DNA from: Volvariella volvacea V23
Lineage: Eukaryota; Basidiomycota; Agaricomycetes; Agaricales; Pluteaceae
Reading direction: 5' to 3'
Length of the DNA: 64,000 nucleotides
NCBI GenBank assembly: GCA_000349905.1
Contig: KB722741.1
Span: 728,449-792,448, forward strand
The stretch's first letter is position 1; every line of letters begins with the position of its first letter. The notes under the pieces were generated by a model, which was given only the letters and a program-made list of their open reading frames with translations, ran no database searches and was not told the origin of the DNA. Positions 34,224 through 45,757 of this stretch are shown here, piece after piece. Made by a program: the position numbers and the translations under genes.

Positions 34224-36738
34224 ATGGCTGAACGTCCCGCATATAATGGCGAACAACGAAAGCTTGTGCTTGCTTTCGATATTGGAACCACCTACAGTGG
34301 TGTGTCATACTGGTAGGCCATTGTTTGTGACCGCGCGCGTACTTTCCCGCTCAAGCATTCCTCCAGCGTCCTTGATCCCGGAAATGTCCCGGAGATACGG
34401 AACGTGACAAAGTATGTCCAGAACGGCGCTATGTATCTATGAGTTTCGATTACTTATCGGATCCCAGGTTCCCCGCTCAAGAGGGCGTTGGTGGGGACTC
34501 TAAAATACCGAGCATTATTCTCTACGGACCCGAGGGAGAAGTCCGTGCCGTAGGCGCAGAAGTCGATGAGGTGTCTGCGGAGACGATAGAGACGGAACAC
34601 CTCTTCAGATCTGAGTGGTGCGTCATTTGCGTTTTGCGATGGGAAACGCTGTAAATCCGATATCTCGTGTACTAGGTTCAAACTACATATGCGACCCAGA
34701 CACCTGCATAAATCAGATCTGTTCAACCACTTGCCACCTCTTCCTCCACGCAAAGACGCCATGGTCGTATTTGCAGATTATCTCCGCTACCTATTCAACT
34801 GCGCCAAAGACTTTATCGTAGGCGCGCACTTTAACGGTGCTCAGATTTGGGAGTCGAGCAGAGACATCATTCTAACGCACCCCAATGGGTGGGAGGGTGC
34901 CCAGCAAGCCATGATGCGAGAGGCTGCGATCATCGCAGAAGTGGTCCCGGATACTGCCGAAGGACGGGACAGCGTGCATTTCGTGACGGAAGGAGAAGCT
35001 AGTCTGCATTTCTGCATTTTCAATGGCATAGTACCGAATGAGCTCAAGGTTTTTACCCTCTCCCCCCCTCGGATGCCCGTTGCTAATGATCTGTGCAGAA
35101 AGACGACGCCATTCTTGTCATTGATGCTGGAGGAGGAACGATAGACATTAGCGGTTATAAGAAGAAAGCTGATGATTCCCTGTTGTTCGAGGAAGCTGCT
35201 GCACCAGAATGTGCATTTCCGCGTTGACTCGGTGCTTTTTGGTAATACTCACGCAGCATACCAGGTCACTTCCGTGGTTCAATATTCGTTACTCAGTTTG
35301 CCAAAATCTTTTTACGCAGTACGTCTACTGCTTAGTCTTGCCTTTTTATTCCATGTGTCCGCTGAATGTCTGCTAGATTTCCTTCAGGGGTCAAAGTATC
35401 ACGACGTGGTCGACGACATCGCAAAGTGCTTCGACAAGAGCACGAAGCTGAGGTTCCGCGATAAACGCGATCCTTCGTTCATCAAGTTTGGTACCATGCG
35501 AGACCGTGACCCCGAATACAACATCCGATCAGGGCAGCTCAAACTTGAGGGGTAAGTTTGCAGACATAATTGTTAACACTCTCTAATCAACCTCGCAGGG
35601 AGGACGTCGCGCGCTTCTTTGAGCCCTCGATAACCTGCATCGCTAGGGTTATCGGCGAGGCCAAGTACCACAAGCAGATCAAGGTAAGTGCCCTTATTTC
35701 AAATGGGACTGTTCGGTCGTTACTCAGATGTCCCCGTAATACAGGCAGCATTCCTAGTTGGCGGATTCGCTGCCAACGATTGGCTCTTCAATTCTCTCAA
35801 GGCAAAGTTCGAACAATTCAACGTCTCAATCTTCCGGCCCGAGCAGTACTCGTGAGTCCCTGTGCCTTCTCAAGAGCGGGAGCTCTCGTAATTGGTCTGG
35901 AATACTACGCAGGAGCAAAGCCGTCTCGAGCGGCGCGATTTCGTTCTACATCGACCACTACGTCGACTCGCGCGTCTCGAGATTCTGTTATGGCACCGTC
36001 CACGATGTGGGCTACAACCCTCACGACCCCGAGCATCAGCAGCGGAAGGAGGATGTGTACGTCGACATCGATGGTTCTTCTATGCTTCCGGGCTCTTTCT
36101 CCATCATCCTGCCAAAGGTTCGACGTCCTCCAGTCCGCACGTACCGCGCTGTCTAACATGTGACGATCGTGATAGGATATTCAAGTCAACGAGACGCAAG
36201 AGTTCAGGAGCTACTTCTCCATCGTCAGCTCGCACCCCTCACACGCCGCCGGCGCCGAGATCGTCTGCTACCGTGGCGGCCTCGCGCACCCAAGGTGGCT
36301 AACCCAAGGTAAGCCCCCGCCCCGCATTACTCCTCCCACCAGCATGTGCCTTCTCACTACGCCTCGGTCCTAGACCCCGAATGGGAGGTCATGTGCATGA
36401 TCTCGGCGGACGAGGAATCGCTCAGCCAGATCGCGGTCAAGCAAACGGGCCCCGGGGGGCAGGTGTACTACCAGGTCATGTTTGAGATCATACTCTTGTT
36501 CGGCTTGACCGAGTTCAAGGCACAGATTTGTTGGAAGGAAGGGGTGAGAGTCTTTGTCGTTCTGGTGTTGCAAGCTCTGATTTTTTTTTGTCTGGGTTTT
36601 GCACGGGTGGTTGGTTGGTTGGTTGGTTGGTAGGGCGAGGAGAAACGGTAAGTTGTGCTACTTGTTGATTGATGGTGTTGTATGTGTTGAAGCGTGTGTT
36701 GATTCTTTAGGGGTCCAGCGTCAGTGATCTATGCCTGA
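34224..36738 (+). CDS. Hsp70-like (HSPA12-type) ATPase, intact
   Basis: Actin-fold ATPase of the Hsp70 superfamily, closest in layout to HSPA12 proteins; partner and substrate unknown. Start ATG 34224 (MAERPAYNGEQRKLVLAFD). Nucleotide-binding motifs are intact: phosphate-1 DIGTTYSGVSYW in exon 1, phosphate-2 VIDAGGGTIDISGYKKK (about 35119-35170) and the adenosine motif VGGFAANDW (about 35758). Other exons: VLDPGNVPEIRN, FPAQEGVGGDSKIPS (34467-34616), the long exon from 34678 with LTHPNGWEGAQQAMMREAA, STKLRFRDKRDPSF, FFEPSITCIARV, GAISFYIDHYVDSR, NETQEFRSYFS and FGLTEFKAQICWKE. The last two exons (GEEKR, then GPASVIYA) flank a GTAAGT intron; TGA 36736-36738. About 590 residues in about 13 exons. 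There is no classical substrate-binding domain and no EEVD end, so it is not a housekeeping Hsp70. Confidence 0.85.
36601..36633 (+). repeat. GGTT microsatellite at a splice acceptor
   Basis: About six GGTT units (GGTTGGTTGGTTGGTTGG) sit directly before the TAG acceptor of the penultimate intron of the Hsp70-like gene. Confidence 0.85.
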
Positions 36739-36825
36739 ACTTGTGCATTTCATGTATTATAAAAATGACTTGTATTTCTTTGGCATATCTTTTTGGTGTA
36801 TGTGTATACTTAATGCATGGTGATT

Positions 36826-38420
36826 ATTCCGAGTCCGGAACGTAAGTGTAGGACTCGGTCTTTTGGATGCAGCTTCCCCTCAGAGTTTGCCACATAAAGT
36901 GCGGTAAGTCTCAGAAATTGATAGCTAACACTTAGGGCTCAGCAGATAGACACCTCCCTTGGCAATTTCCCCATAAAATGTGGCAATTCCCATACTTCAC
37001 TGCTGCATGCTCATTCCTGGCATCTTTCTTAAAATGCAGCAAATTCCAGGTTTTACTCAATTCATGCTCCATTACATCATATTTTATAATACTTATAAAT
37101 GCAAATTAGGTGTATTTAATATGGAATACATATGCATAATTAGTTATATTTGTTTCCTACTTATTATACATTCAATAATCCCTCATAGCAGTGTAGAATT
37201 GTCATATTTTAGTTGAGTTCAATGAAACTTTGCATTGCATTTGAGCACCATGGGAGATATTAACACCACACTTTGCACATGCATTATATACATAGAATGC
37301 AAGGTTTCTTTCCCTTATAGCTAAGAGATATATCAAGAACCTGTAGAGATATTCACATTTTGTGACCAGGAATAGGCTCAGCATCTTGGAAAAGTTGCAA
37401 CAGTACTATCACAACAACAGGAACAAATGTCTATATTTGGATGATGTGACACTAGACCATTGAAAATACACTCATCAAGGGTGCTTAGTTATTCATTCAA
37501 TTCTTCACCAAACCTTGTGATGTTATAACAAATTCTGTGTCATATTTTATGTAGATTCCAATGGTTATATTAATTTTAATGTGTGCTCCACAGTTATTGA
37601 ATGTGATGCAATTCTTTGGTGAGAAAAACACAAAATGATCAATATCTCTACAGGTTCTTCATATATCTCTTAGCTATAAGGGAGAGAAATCTTTCTTTTT
37701 ATATGTAGAGCCCATATGCAAGTGCAATGTTGATATCCCCCACAGTTGAAAAATGCAATGCAAATTTTTAATATACAGAATTCAAAAAAAATGAACAACT
37801 TGACATAACTTTTATGAATTTGTTGAGTATAAGGAAATAAAATCACCTATTATATGTATACAGTGTATCTTTAAAGTATGTGATTAATATCTCAAACACT
37901 ATGCAAACTTTTGATGTATAATACACAAAATTGCAAATATCATTCAACTTTATCATATCTANNNNNNNNNNNNNNNNNNNNNNNNNNNNNNNNNNNNNNN
38001 NNNNNNNNNNNNNNNNNNNNNNNNNNNNNNNNNNNNNNNNNNNNNNNNNNNNNNNNNNNNNGAAGCTAAATAATACTATTTCAGTAACACTGCTTAGATA
38101 TTTGTACTCAAATCACTGGTCATTACCACTTTTTTTATCTGCTCCATTTATTTTGCATTTGATTTTGAGAATTGATCTTGTATTATTAACTTATTATATA
38201 TTTTGTATATGATTATTTTACTTGCAATATTATTCAGAATGGCAAAATGTAATTTCACAAAGAGTTTCAACCCACAATAGACATGTATAATACTATTAAT
38301 TATTAGGAATACATGTATTATTATAATGATTAGGCTGCAATTTACTAGTTATTAAAAAATTAAAAGGTCAGATAGTATACAACTTACTATATTTCTAGTA
38401 GACTTAATTCCGGACTCGGA
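36826..38420. mobile_element. AT-rich non-coding repeat element with inverted ends
   Basis: An AT-rich block that interrupts normal gene-dense DNA. Its left end TCCGAGTCCGGAA (36828-36840) is repeated in inverse orientation at 38408-38420 (TTCCGGACTCGGA). The left 105 bases (36826-36930) recur with few differences at 63896-64000, so the sequence is dispersed in the genome. Inside is a long imperfect inverted repeat, about 37230-37365 against 37627-37765 (for example ATAGCTAAGAGATATAT at 37317-37333 and its complement in the right arm). A 100-N gap at 37962-38061 lies within. No transposase or other coding sequence is visible, so if mobile it is non-autonomous (MITE-like). The target-site duplication is unclear. 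Confidence 0.6.
37962..38061. other. assembly gap (100 N)
   Basis: Run of 100 N inside the AT-rich repeat element; the gap probably reflects repeat-driven assembly failure. Confidence 0.99.
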
Positions 38421-39035
38421 TATGCCAGGTGCCAGCCATGGCCCACAGTTCAAAGTAACATGAATGTATCAAAGCTAGATTCATCTTCATCAGTCAAGAT
38501 TCGAGATTGGACTTGTTCTCAATAAGCATATACCTTGATGAGCACAACCTGCAGTGCAACAGTACAAGATTTAATGATGGAGGCTTTCTTGAGACCTGCA
38601 AGCACTAAAACAAGGGGCTTTGGGATCAAATTGGTAGTGCTACTCAATGCACAGAACGTGACATAGTATCCAAGAGGGAAGTGGGCTTTACCCAGCGCAA
38701 CAAGGTGGGTATGGTTGGTAGACGTGGACGAGAGGCTGCATGTTTGGTGTCAAGGGGTGTTATTTGTATTATGAACGGCCATCGGGCTCGATATTGCAAC
38801 CAAGCAAGTGGCGAGCATGTCCCTGTTGGCTGCTGCACAAGCTGCTCGTCTTAGTTTGACAGGCAGCGTATCGGCTGGCACCAACCCCCGTTTGCGATAT
38901 TGGCAAGACTCGGGGTGCAGCATTGCTTTGACCTGTTGGGTCCCCGTGTTTGAGTGTATTTAGCTCAACAACATTCGTTCTGCATAAAACACGCACAGCA
39001 TGCTGATTGATTGATAATCTGAGTCAACTTGCACG
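38421..39035. other. spacer, no gene seen
   Basis: About 0.6 kb between the AT-rich element and the next gene. Open frames of 64-75 codons on the minus strand have no recognisable feature. Confidence 0.35.
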
Positions 39036-39967
39036 ATGGTTGTGCAAAAACCAAGTCCAACTACAGCGCGACCGCTCACTATCTACGTGCTTCAAAAGGT
39101 CTTCTCACGCTACATTTATGTAGGGCTTGTGACTACCTCGGTATCCCCGGGGCAGCAATTGATCGCCATTCTTGAAGCTGTTAGGGACAGATTCCCTCGA
39201 GAGACGATTGAGTCTTTGACTGAGAATAGTGCAATATACGAGGTACGCCGGGCGCTCTGAGCTCTTCTGCTTGTACTGAGTGCTTTGAAGACCCTTGAGC
39301 CCTTCGAATTCCCCCGCCGTGCATCACGCGAAGAGCAGGCTAATAGCATCAAATTTATTAACGACGAGTATCTCCAAAAAACTGCCATCAGCCACTCGAT
39401 ACACGATACTTTTGAAATGGCTGGTATCCATAATACTATTATCGTACCCCTCTGTACGTACTATAATTGCATTACATATAGTCGATCTTAACGTGTAGTC
39501 AAAAGCAATTGAGACACATAAGGTTTATGTGTTTCGCGAGGAACACATTCAATTCAGTTATGTTGGGAGTATAGATGTAGAAGTGTCCTCTGGAGATCCG
39601 TTGATTAAAATTCTCTGTGTCCTCAGGGAGAAGTATTCGCTAGCATCTATTAATCCTTCGAATACAGGTATCTACGAGGTATGCCAGACGCTTTGATCAC
39701 TCTACTCCACATTAATTTAGTCCACAGGCCTCCAAACCCATTGAAATTCCTCGTCGTGCGTCGCCTGAAGAGCAGAGGAGGTGTATCGGTTTTATCCCTA
39801 AGAATTATTTTGATTGTGATGCGATAAAGCACTCGCGTCACGATACCTTTAAACAAGCCGGTATCAAAAACGCTCTACTTGTTTATGCAGGTATGTAACA
39901 TATCGATTTCTTGCGTTCCTTGTTGGGTGAAAGAGATAAACTTACAGCAGGTTTGTGGCAATGGTGA
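39036..39967 (+). CDS. protein of two tandem homologous domains, unknown
   Basis: Four or more exons encode two diverged copies of one about 110-residue domain. Copy 1 (ATG 39036) has RYIYVGLVTTSVSPGQQLIA, then SAIYE at an exon end, then LEPFEFPRRASREEQ, ISHSIHDTFEMAGIHN. Copy 2 has KVYVFREEHIQFSYVGSID, SSGDPLIKILCVLREKYS, then IYE again at an exon end, then SKPIEIPRRASPEEQRRC, IKHSRHDTFKQAGIKNALL. The exon break after IYE is kept in both copies, showing internal duplication with the intron. A last exon GLWQW ends at TGA 39965-39967. The strand pattern (xVYV..., ...VGxI...) could suit a small ubiquitin-like or similar beta fold, but I cannot name the family. No signal peptide or membrane segment. 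Function unknown. Confidence 0.6.
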
Positions 39968-40771
39968 TGAGATCGATGAGAAGTGATACATGACACCTGA
40001 TCATTACACCTTGGACTGCTCAGATTTTGAGCATACCAAACACAATATGATTATTATTCTTACACCATTCTTACATTGACGCTCGACGGATGTGCTTGTG
40101 AACCTTCGGCCCTCACCGGTTTTACCTTCATCATTACAACACGTGTACTTTGATATGTTCTACAGACACTATTTCTATCTCCTTATCTCTGCTACACAGA
40201 GCACCTGTTCAAGACCTAACTCCCGTGTGTTTTGCATAATGATGGACTGAAATTCAGCATTTCATAAGCCGTGAATGTCATGCGGTACTTGGGATGCGTC
40301 TTTGTCTCCGGACAAACCCTTGTCCAAAACAGGAGTCCTATTTTTAGTCGACCGGAGCGGTACCACTGTTCATATCAATATATTTGGCGTGAGTGCACAC
40401 TGCCTAGTCAAGTTTTAGCGAGGTGAGTGTCTTGTTGGCTAGTATCTGTCATATCTACCGCTGGGAAGACTGTTGGAACGATGAAACTATAAGCACCATA
40501 AATGCAAGTTTACACAGTGATTATAATTTCACTTCGGTCCCTTGTCCGACAATCTATCGATAAGGAATTAGCTGGGTTATTCCGTAAAGGCGGACAATGA
40601 CATAGGCTGTCACTGGTGTGGTCCTCGCTTGCAACATGATAACACGCGGTAACCTTACGTTTTGACAGAGTGCCCAGGCAGCCATAACTAGCTTTAGGTT
40701 CTATTTTCACAGCTATTTAGGCCCTCCATTCTGCCATCCTTCCTCGCCATATACTTCTCACCTTTTTAACA
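39968..40771. promoter_or_regulatory. intergenic region upstream of ZIP transporter
   Basis: About 0.8 kb without a supported gene. It precedes a zinc-type transporter, so zinc-responsive sites are expected by analogy, but I could not identify one with confidence. Confidence 0.35.
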
Positions 40772-42245
40772 ATGTCCCATCATGATAATTTAGATGGACT
40801 TACTACCTCTGCGCTCACTGGAGATGCTTGCGGTGTGGGAGAGGGCATTGATACCCACCTTGGGCTGAGAATCGCCTCTGTGTTCGTCATCTTCATTGGA
40901 TCATGCGGCGGTGCGCTTTTTCCGATATTAGCAAAGCGCTCTTCATGGCTCCAAGTACCCAAATCCATCTTTGAGTGCGTTCCCCTCTTCATCTTCTCGT
41001 ACGCTCATGAATTAGATGCTGATCAACTGTGCAGCTTCGCCAAATATTTTGGCTCTGGTGTGATTGTAAGACGACCGCGAGCCCCGTGCCTCTCCATTTG
41101 CTGAGACTCTGCCAAGATTGCAACCGCATTCGTTCATCTTCTAGCGAGTGGAATCGAAGCGTTCGATTCGGAGTGTATTGCTGATGGTTGGCGTGAATAC
41201 GTGAGTCTTCACAGCTGCATTTGTTTGATGGTCCTATTCAAACTACTCCTCGTTCTCTGATAGCCTTATGCCCTCGCTCTCTGCCAACTAAGCATATTCA
41301 TTCTCTTTATTGTTGAGTTGGTCGCCTTCCGTTGGGGAACAGCAAAACTAGCGCGGATTGGGACACACCACGGTCAGTCTCAACCCCGGCAGGCATTACT
41401 GCACGTACTGACGCACAGGCCAGATGCACATGGGCATTCCTTGGGTGTCCATGCTGCACACGGTCCCGAGGGGGTAGGTAGCGCCGATAAAGGACTGGAG
41501 AAAATAGAGACCAGGAGTGGTGGGCAACTATATCCTTATTCCTGTTCGCACTCACACTCATTTGGAGTAGATAGCGATGTTCTGACACAGATTATTGGCG
41601 TCGCAATCCTTGAATTCGGCGTGGCGCTACACAGGTGATGGTTTTGTGTCTATTGTGTATCGGAGAGCTTGTTTTAACCAGTAACCCTTTCTCCGCCTTT
41701 ACAGTATCCTGATTGGACTCGCACTGGCTGTCGACGAAGATTTCAAAGTGCTTTTCGTGGTGCTGGTATTCCATCGTAAGTCTCCACCAGTGATCACATT
41801 CGCACTATGAATACATATATGCCTTGCAGAAACGTTTGAGGGTTTGGCTATCGGTACTCGGCTTGCACACATGAATCTCGCTCCCAAATGCAATTGGGTG
41901 CCGATTGTCGGCGCTATCCTGTACGGTTTGACGACGCCCATTGGTATTGCTGCTGGCCTAGGCGTGAGGTCGACGTACAATCCCGGTGGAAGTACTGCAT
42001 CAATCGTCACTGGGGTATTAGATTCTATAAGTGCAGGAATTCTCTTCTATACTGGCCTCGTGGAGGTAAGTATGCAAATTTAGCATTCAGCATCAGCTTC
42101 ATTTAGACGCTTGTTACAGCTACTAGCTCACGAATTCCTGTTCAACAAGGGGATGGCTACGGCTTCTAATGGTCATTTGACTTATGCTGTGTGCTCGATG
42201 CTCCTGGGCTGTGCACTCATGTCGTTGCTAGCTAAGTGGGCATAG
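40772..42245 (+). CDS. ZIP-family zinc/iron transporter
   Basis: Plasma-membrane-type ZIP transporter that imports Zn2+ (or Fe2+), related to yeast Zrt1/Zrt2. From ATG 40772 the exons give TM1 (GLRIASVFVIFIGSCGGALF), TM2 (FAKYFGSGVI + IATAFVHLLASG), TM3 (YALALCQLSIFILFIVELVAF), and a variable loop with a short His cluster (HSHSFG, DAHGHSLGVH). TM4 follows with the conserved HSxxxG-type motif (ALHS + ILIGLALAVDEDF) formed across an intron, then TM5 with VVLVFHQTFEGLAIG, whose His/Glu are metal-site residues of the family. The last exons give TPIGIAAGLGVRSTY, ISAGILFYTGLVE and LLAHEFLFNKG, with a final TM to TAG 42243-42245. All family landmarks are present, and length fits (about 340 residues). 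At least seven introns, all GT-AG as read. Confidence 0.9.
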
Positions 42246-42724
42246 AAGCTACCACGAAGCGAAGATAACAATGATTGTAATACGTATCTGACTATCACAT
42301 AAATTAATGGACACTCGCACTCTGAGCATCCGGTAAAAAGAAATTGCTATAACATGATACCAATATTACACAGGGCTGCGGGGGGGAGTATTGGCGTAAC
42401 GCTATAAGTACCACAAGTTTTCATGAATATACTAGTTATCGTGAGTTTGGGAGAATATTAAAAGATCTGGTGTGTGGTTGATGGTGGTCTGTTAACATTT
42501 CTTCGTGTACTCGAGCGTTCGAGGAAGAATACAAAAGCTCTTCGGATATGGAGTGACGGAATCATTGCACATTGCATGCCAGGTCTGGATTGGAGCATCA
42601 GTCCATGATATGCCGTTCTCATAATCCTTGAAATATTGTGTCTAGCAAAAAATCTCCTACGATACAGCATGATCGAATATAACTCAAGCATATGAACAGA
42701 AGAAAACCAAGGCCGATTAAGTGG
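42246..42724. other. spacer between convergent genes
   Basis: About 0.48 kb between the convergent ZIP gene and CC-like gene. A short poly-G run occurs at 42380-42386. No gene seen. Confidence 0.4.
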
Positions 42725-44147
42725 TCATCGAGATACTACCTTTGGCTTCAAAATAACTCTTTCCTCCACCTGAGAACCTTTTCTCTCTGATCCCAGCAAC
42801 CCAAGTTCTGCTGTACCAATTACTTCGCCCGATCCTGTCCCATCTAAGGCTACCTTGAACGACTTGTACTTCTCTCCGGGTAGTATGTGAGTAACCTTGA
42901 GATTGCATGACGTGACCTGTTGTCCAAGGACTTGTTTTAGCTGCTGAGCATTTTGAAGCACGGCGTTGATGTCTTCGGAGAGTCGATTACTGGTATCATC
43001 TTGAACATCAAAACTGCTCGAGAGGAAGCCTGCTGCGATGATAATATCAAGGGCAGACTTTCGTAGAGCCCCGGGACGACCTGGTATCTCTCCTGAGATA
43101 TAGAAGGCGTCAGTAGAGGAATTATTATAAGTGTCTGCAAATATCGCCGGCCGCCAGCTGGGTGTACTTGTGCACAATTGGTCCCCTATCCTTGGTTATT
43201 AGCTGGTAAACCTTCATCGAGGTTGACATAACATAATACGAACCTAAACCCGAGAAGCGGGAGCTAGCGCGGTCTGGGACTAGTAGCTGAGCTTGCCTGT
43301 GGTCACAAGGAAGGGACCAGGGCCGCAACATCCAGGCGGAGTAGGTGCACATGCTAACTTGAATGGCTAATATGAGGTCCTTTTTGCTCCCTGAAGACAC
43401 GAGCCTCATCATCAATCCCTGACCGAGCGTCCTCTCTATACGTCGTTTCGCGACCTCCAGCTCGGTGCCCTGCATTATTGACGTGGTCGTCCTTTGTGGG
43501 TTGCGCCCAAATTTGAACGATTCAGCTAACCGTGTTGCTGTTTGAATTATGCTCGAGTTCAAGGAGTTCATTAGTGTCTTAATGTGGGAGTGTGGGGTTC
43601 CGTCGTTGACCATGCGGAGCGAGGTATAAGGCCTAGGGGGTACATATTCTGCCCCTCTCATGTAAGGAGCATACCTTGTATTTTCTTGCGATCCCAAAAT
43701 TTGACTACTTTCATGCCTTTCTTGTCGGTGTTCCACCCTACCAATCCCAAGTTGGGCAGGTTGCGTGGTAAGAGTTATTCCCCACGAATCCCTGGCACGT
43801 TCATCCTCTAATTCCCTCACAGTAGTCAAAAATTGCAGATCTGCCTTCAAACAACCGATTTCCGCCTTAGACAACTTCAGTTCCCCTTGCAGACGTGCAT
43901 TCTCCTTCGCCAAAGATCTGTTCTGCTGTTCCAACGCCTTTTTTTCAGAATTCAACGCTGCCGCATATTTCTCCCAGGCTAGTATCGTTTTTTTCGCCTC
44001 AGCCGCTTTCTGTTTTAAAGCTTTGTTTTCTTCATCGCGCTTCTCTAGTTCCCTTGTAAAGTTACTGATTTGGGTCAGGTCGAGACTGATCCGCTTCAAC
44101 CTCTCCGTAACCGCAAGAGTTCCTTGGTTTCCTGAGTTATTCGACAT
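42725..44147 (-). CDS. divergent CC-family coiled-coil protein
   Basis: Start at 44147 (MSNNSGNQGTLAVTERLKR). A long open exon holds a strong coiled coil (NFTRELEKRDEENKALKQKA, AALNSEKKALEQQNRSLAKE, ELKLSKAEIGCLKADLQF), a Gln/Ser/Pro linker, then the helical module in diverged form (IKTLMNSLNSSIIQTATRL instead of LKEMVESLNQEI). The SWCPS position reads YSAWMLRPWS. The C-terminal module is recognisable by TPSWRPAIF, LDIIIAAGFLSSSFDV, LQNAQQLKQVLGQQVTS and the closing VEERVILKPKVVSR; the CTTDLG motif is replaced by GTAELGL. Splicing between about 43260 and 43160 is not resolved. It is the least similar member and sits apart from the arrays, so it may be closer to the ancestral, conserved form. 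It shares a 205-bp divergent promoter with the OPA3-family gene. Confidence 0.6.
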
Positions 44148-44352
44148 GGCTTCGCGGGCTCTGAGTAGCAGGGGTATGGAGCTGTATGCTAAGAGTCAAA
44201 CGTACGGGCCTGCGCGCAACTCCAACGCCTTGAAAGCGTAGCCATGTATTTGGCTCTGTTTGCGTCGCAGGTGCCGAAGTAGCCGGGCGCTGTTCGTAAT
44301 CTGCCTGCGCTCCTCAAACGTCCGTAGCGCTTGCCACAGTCCCCAAGCTCAA
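44148..44352. promoter_or_regulatory. bidirectional promoter (CC-like gene / OPA3-family gene)
   Basis: Only 205 bases separate two head-to-head start codons, so both promoters must overlap here. No TATA box is evident. Confidence 0.55.
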
Positions 44353-45311
44353 ATGGCGTCCGTCAAGATTGCTACTCTTGTTATCCGTGTGAGTCCAGAA
44401 ACTTGCTCACAAAATTGCCAGCTCACAATTTGCTCTCCAAAACTTCAAGACAGTAGCCAAGCCAATAAGCAATTCCTTGAAAAATCAAGCCAAACAGTCA
44501 GTTCTCTTCTCTGCCTTCTGCGTTTGCTCCCGTTATTCAAAGTCAAGTCACCTCGTCCGACCACTCGCACTGGCACTCGCACCTGGAACGGTGAACCTTG
44601 TCTCCGTCTTTGCGCGTCTTGGTTGATAGACATGAACGATTCCGAAGCCTATGTGTGGATCTGGCGCAGAGGATGCACCGGGCTGAGATCAAGTTGAGGA
44701 CGAACATCCTTGGCGAACCGGCGAAGCACATTCGGCCATTGTCGGAAACGAAGTGTGTTACCTCTTCACTATACACTCGCCGTTTCTGACGACACACAGA
44801 GCAATAGAAAATGGGGCTAACGCACTTGCGGAAGGGTTCTTGTTCTCAGTCGCGCTGATACTCATACTTGGCGAGACTTGGCGGTCGTCGAGGAAGGAGT
44901 CAAAGAGAAGAGAGGGCGTGGCGGATCAACTGGAGGATTTGGGAGACATTGCGATGGCATTCGAGGCGAGGTTAGATACGCTAGAACAGGCGCAGAGAAT
45001 ATGGCAGGAGGAGTTGAGAGAGGAGAGAGCTAGGTGAGTTATGCACTGAACATAGGCCGTGGGGGTTGAACTAAGCCTTTTCAAGGTCGGATGAGCTGGC
45101 AAAGGTTTTGAGAAGGGTGTTGGAGGTCCAGATAAGAGCAACGGAGGAATTGACCAGCCTTCATGCATCGCTATTGGATACACCACGCACTCAAGAGCAG
45201 TCAATACCCTTGCCGGATTCTATCCAGTCATCGTCACCAACTGCACCAGTAGAGCAACCACAATCACCTCCGGAGCCACCAGTGACTGAGAGCACGAATA
45301 CCCAACAATAG
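44353..45311 (+). CDS. OPA3: OPA3-family mitochondrial protein
   Basis: Member of the OPA3 family, small proteins linked to mitochondrial membrane integrity and shape in animals. ATG 44353 gives MASVKIATLVIR, spliced to TVAKPISNSLKNQAKQ, the family's typical N terminus (xKPxxNxxK). Exon 3 (about 44631-44752) carries LAQRMHRAEIKLRTNILGE and IRPLSE, aligning with the 'LAQ..H..E.R....G....I.PL.E' core. Exon 4 gives AIENGANALAEGFLFSVALI, the hydrophobic segment with the conserved GA.LLGE-type start, then a coiled coil (LEARLDTLEQ-like, EELREERAR). The last exon (SDELAKVLRRVLEVQIRAT) ends in a Pro/Ser/Gln-rich tail and TAG 45309-45311. Intron 2 (about 138 bases) is longer than the local norm. The frame is intact. 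Confidence 0.85.
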
Positions 45312-45757
45312 ATTGTTAGACCGAACGTTTAGAAGTGTGGGTCCAATAATTATTGATATTCTCGCACTATTTCTCCCCCTTTGCCTTCATACATTTTGAC
45401 AATGGTGCCTAAATGTTATCCTCAACTCAGCCCAAACTGTATTTAATCAACTTCAGTGCTCCCTAATGCTAGCAACTCGATCTATCACTCTCTTAGCATC
45501 TAGCTTGATGGGGTTTGAACGTTTTTCTCGATAGCTATACGAAACGGCTGGAGGACATTACGTCCCCTGGCGCCACGAGCATCCCCTGAATTATCGTCGT
45601 ACGGCATATATATGGTAAAGGGAAATGACTACGCGAAACGTGCTCGACCCGGGCCTCAAACCTTAATGGGACGCCCAATCGAGGCCTCATTGCCCCCCAC
45701 AACTTCTAGGACACGACTACTTTCTCGCCACATCATCTTTCGCTAGTACGCTCCTTC
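45312..45757. other. spacer before Hsp70-like gene
   Basis: About 0.45 kb, no gene seen. Contains the shared GACTRCGCGAAACGTG element listed separately. Confidence 0.4.
45627..45642 (+). promoter_or_regulatory. conserved upstream element GACTACGCGAAACGTG
   Basis: Sixteen bases conserved, with one or two changes, in front of three Hsp70-like genes (also 48871-48886 and 60937-60952), here 115 bases before the start codon. The core CGCGAAA fits the CRCGAAA consensus of yeast SBF sites; that match alone does not prove function. Confidence 0.5.

Noticed and set aside
36826..38420. Autonomous transposon
   Set aside because: No transposase, reverse transcriptase or other long coding frame is present in the AT-rich element, although a gap hides an unknown amount.
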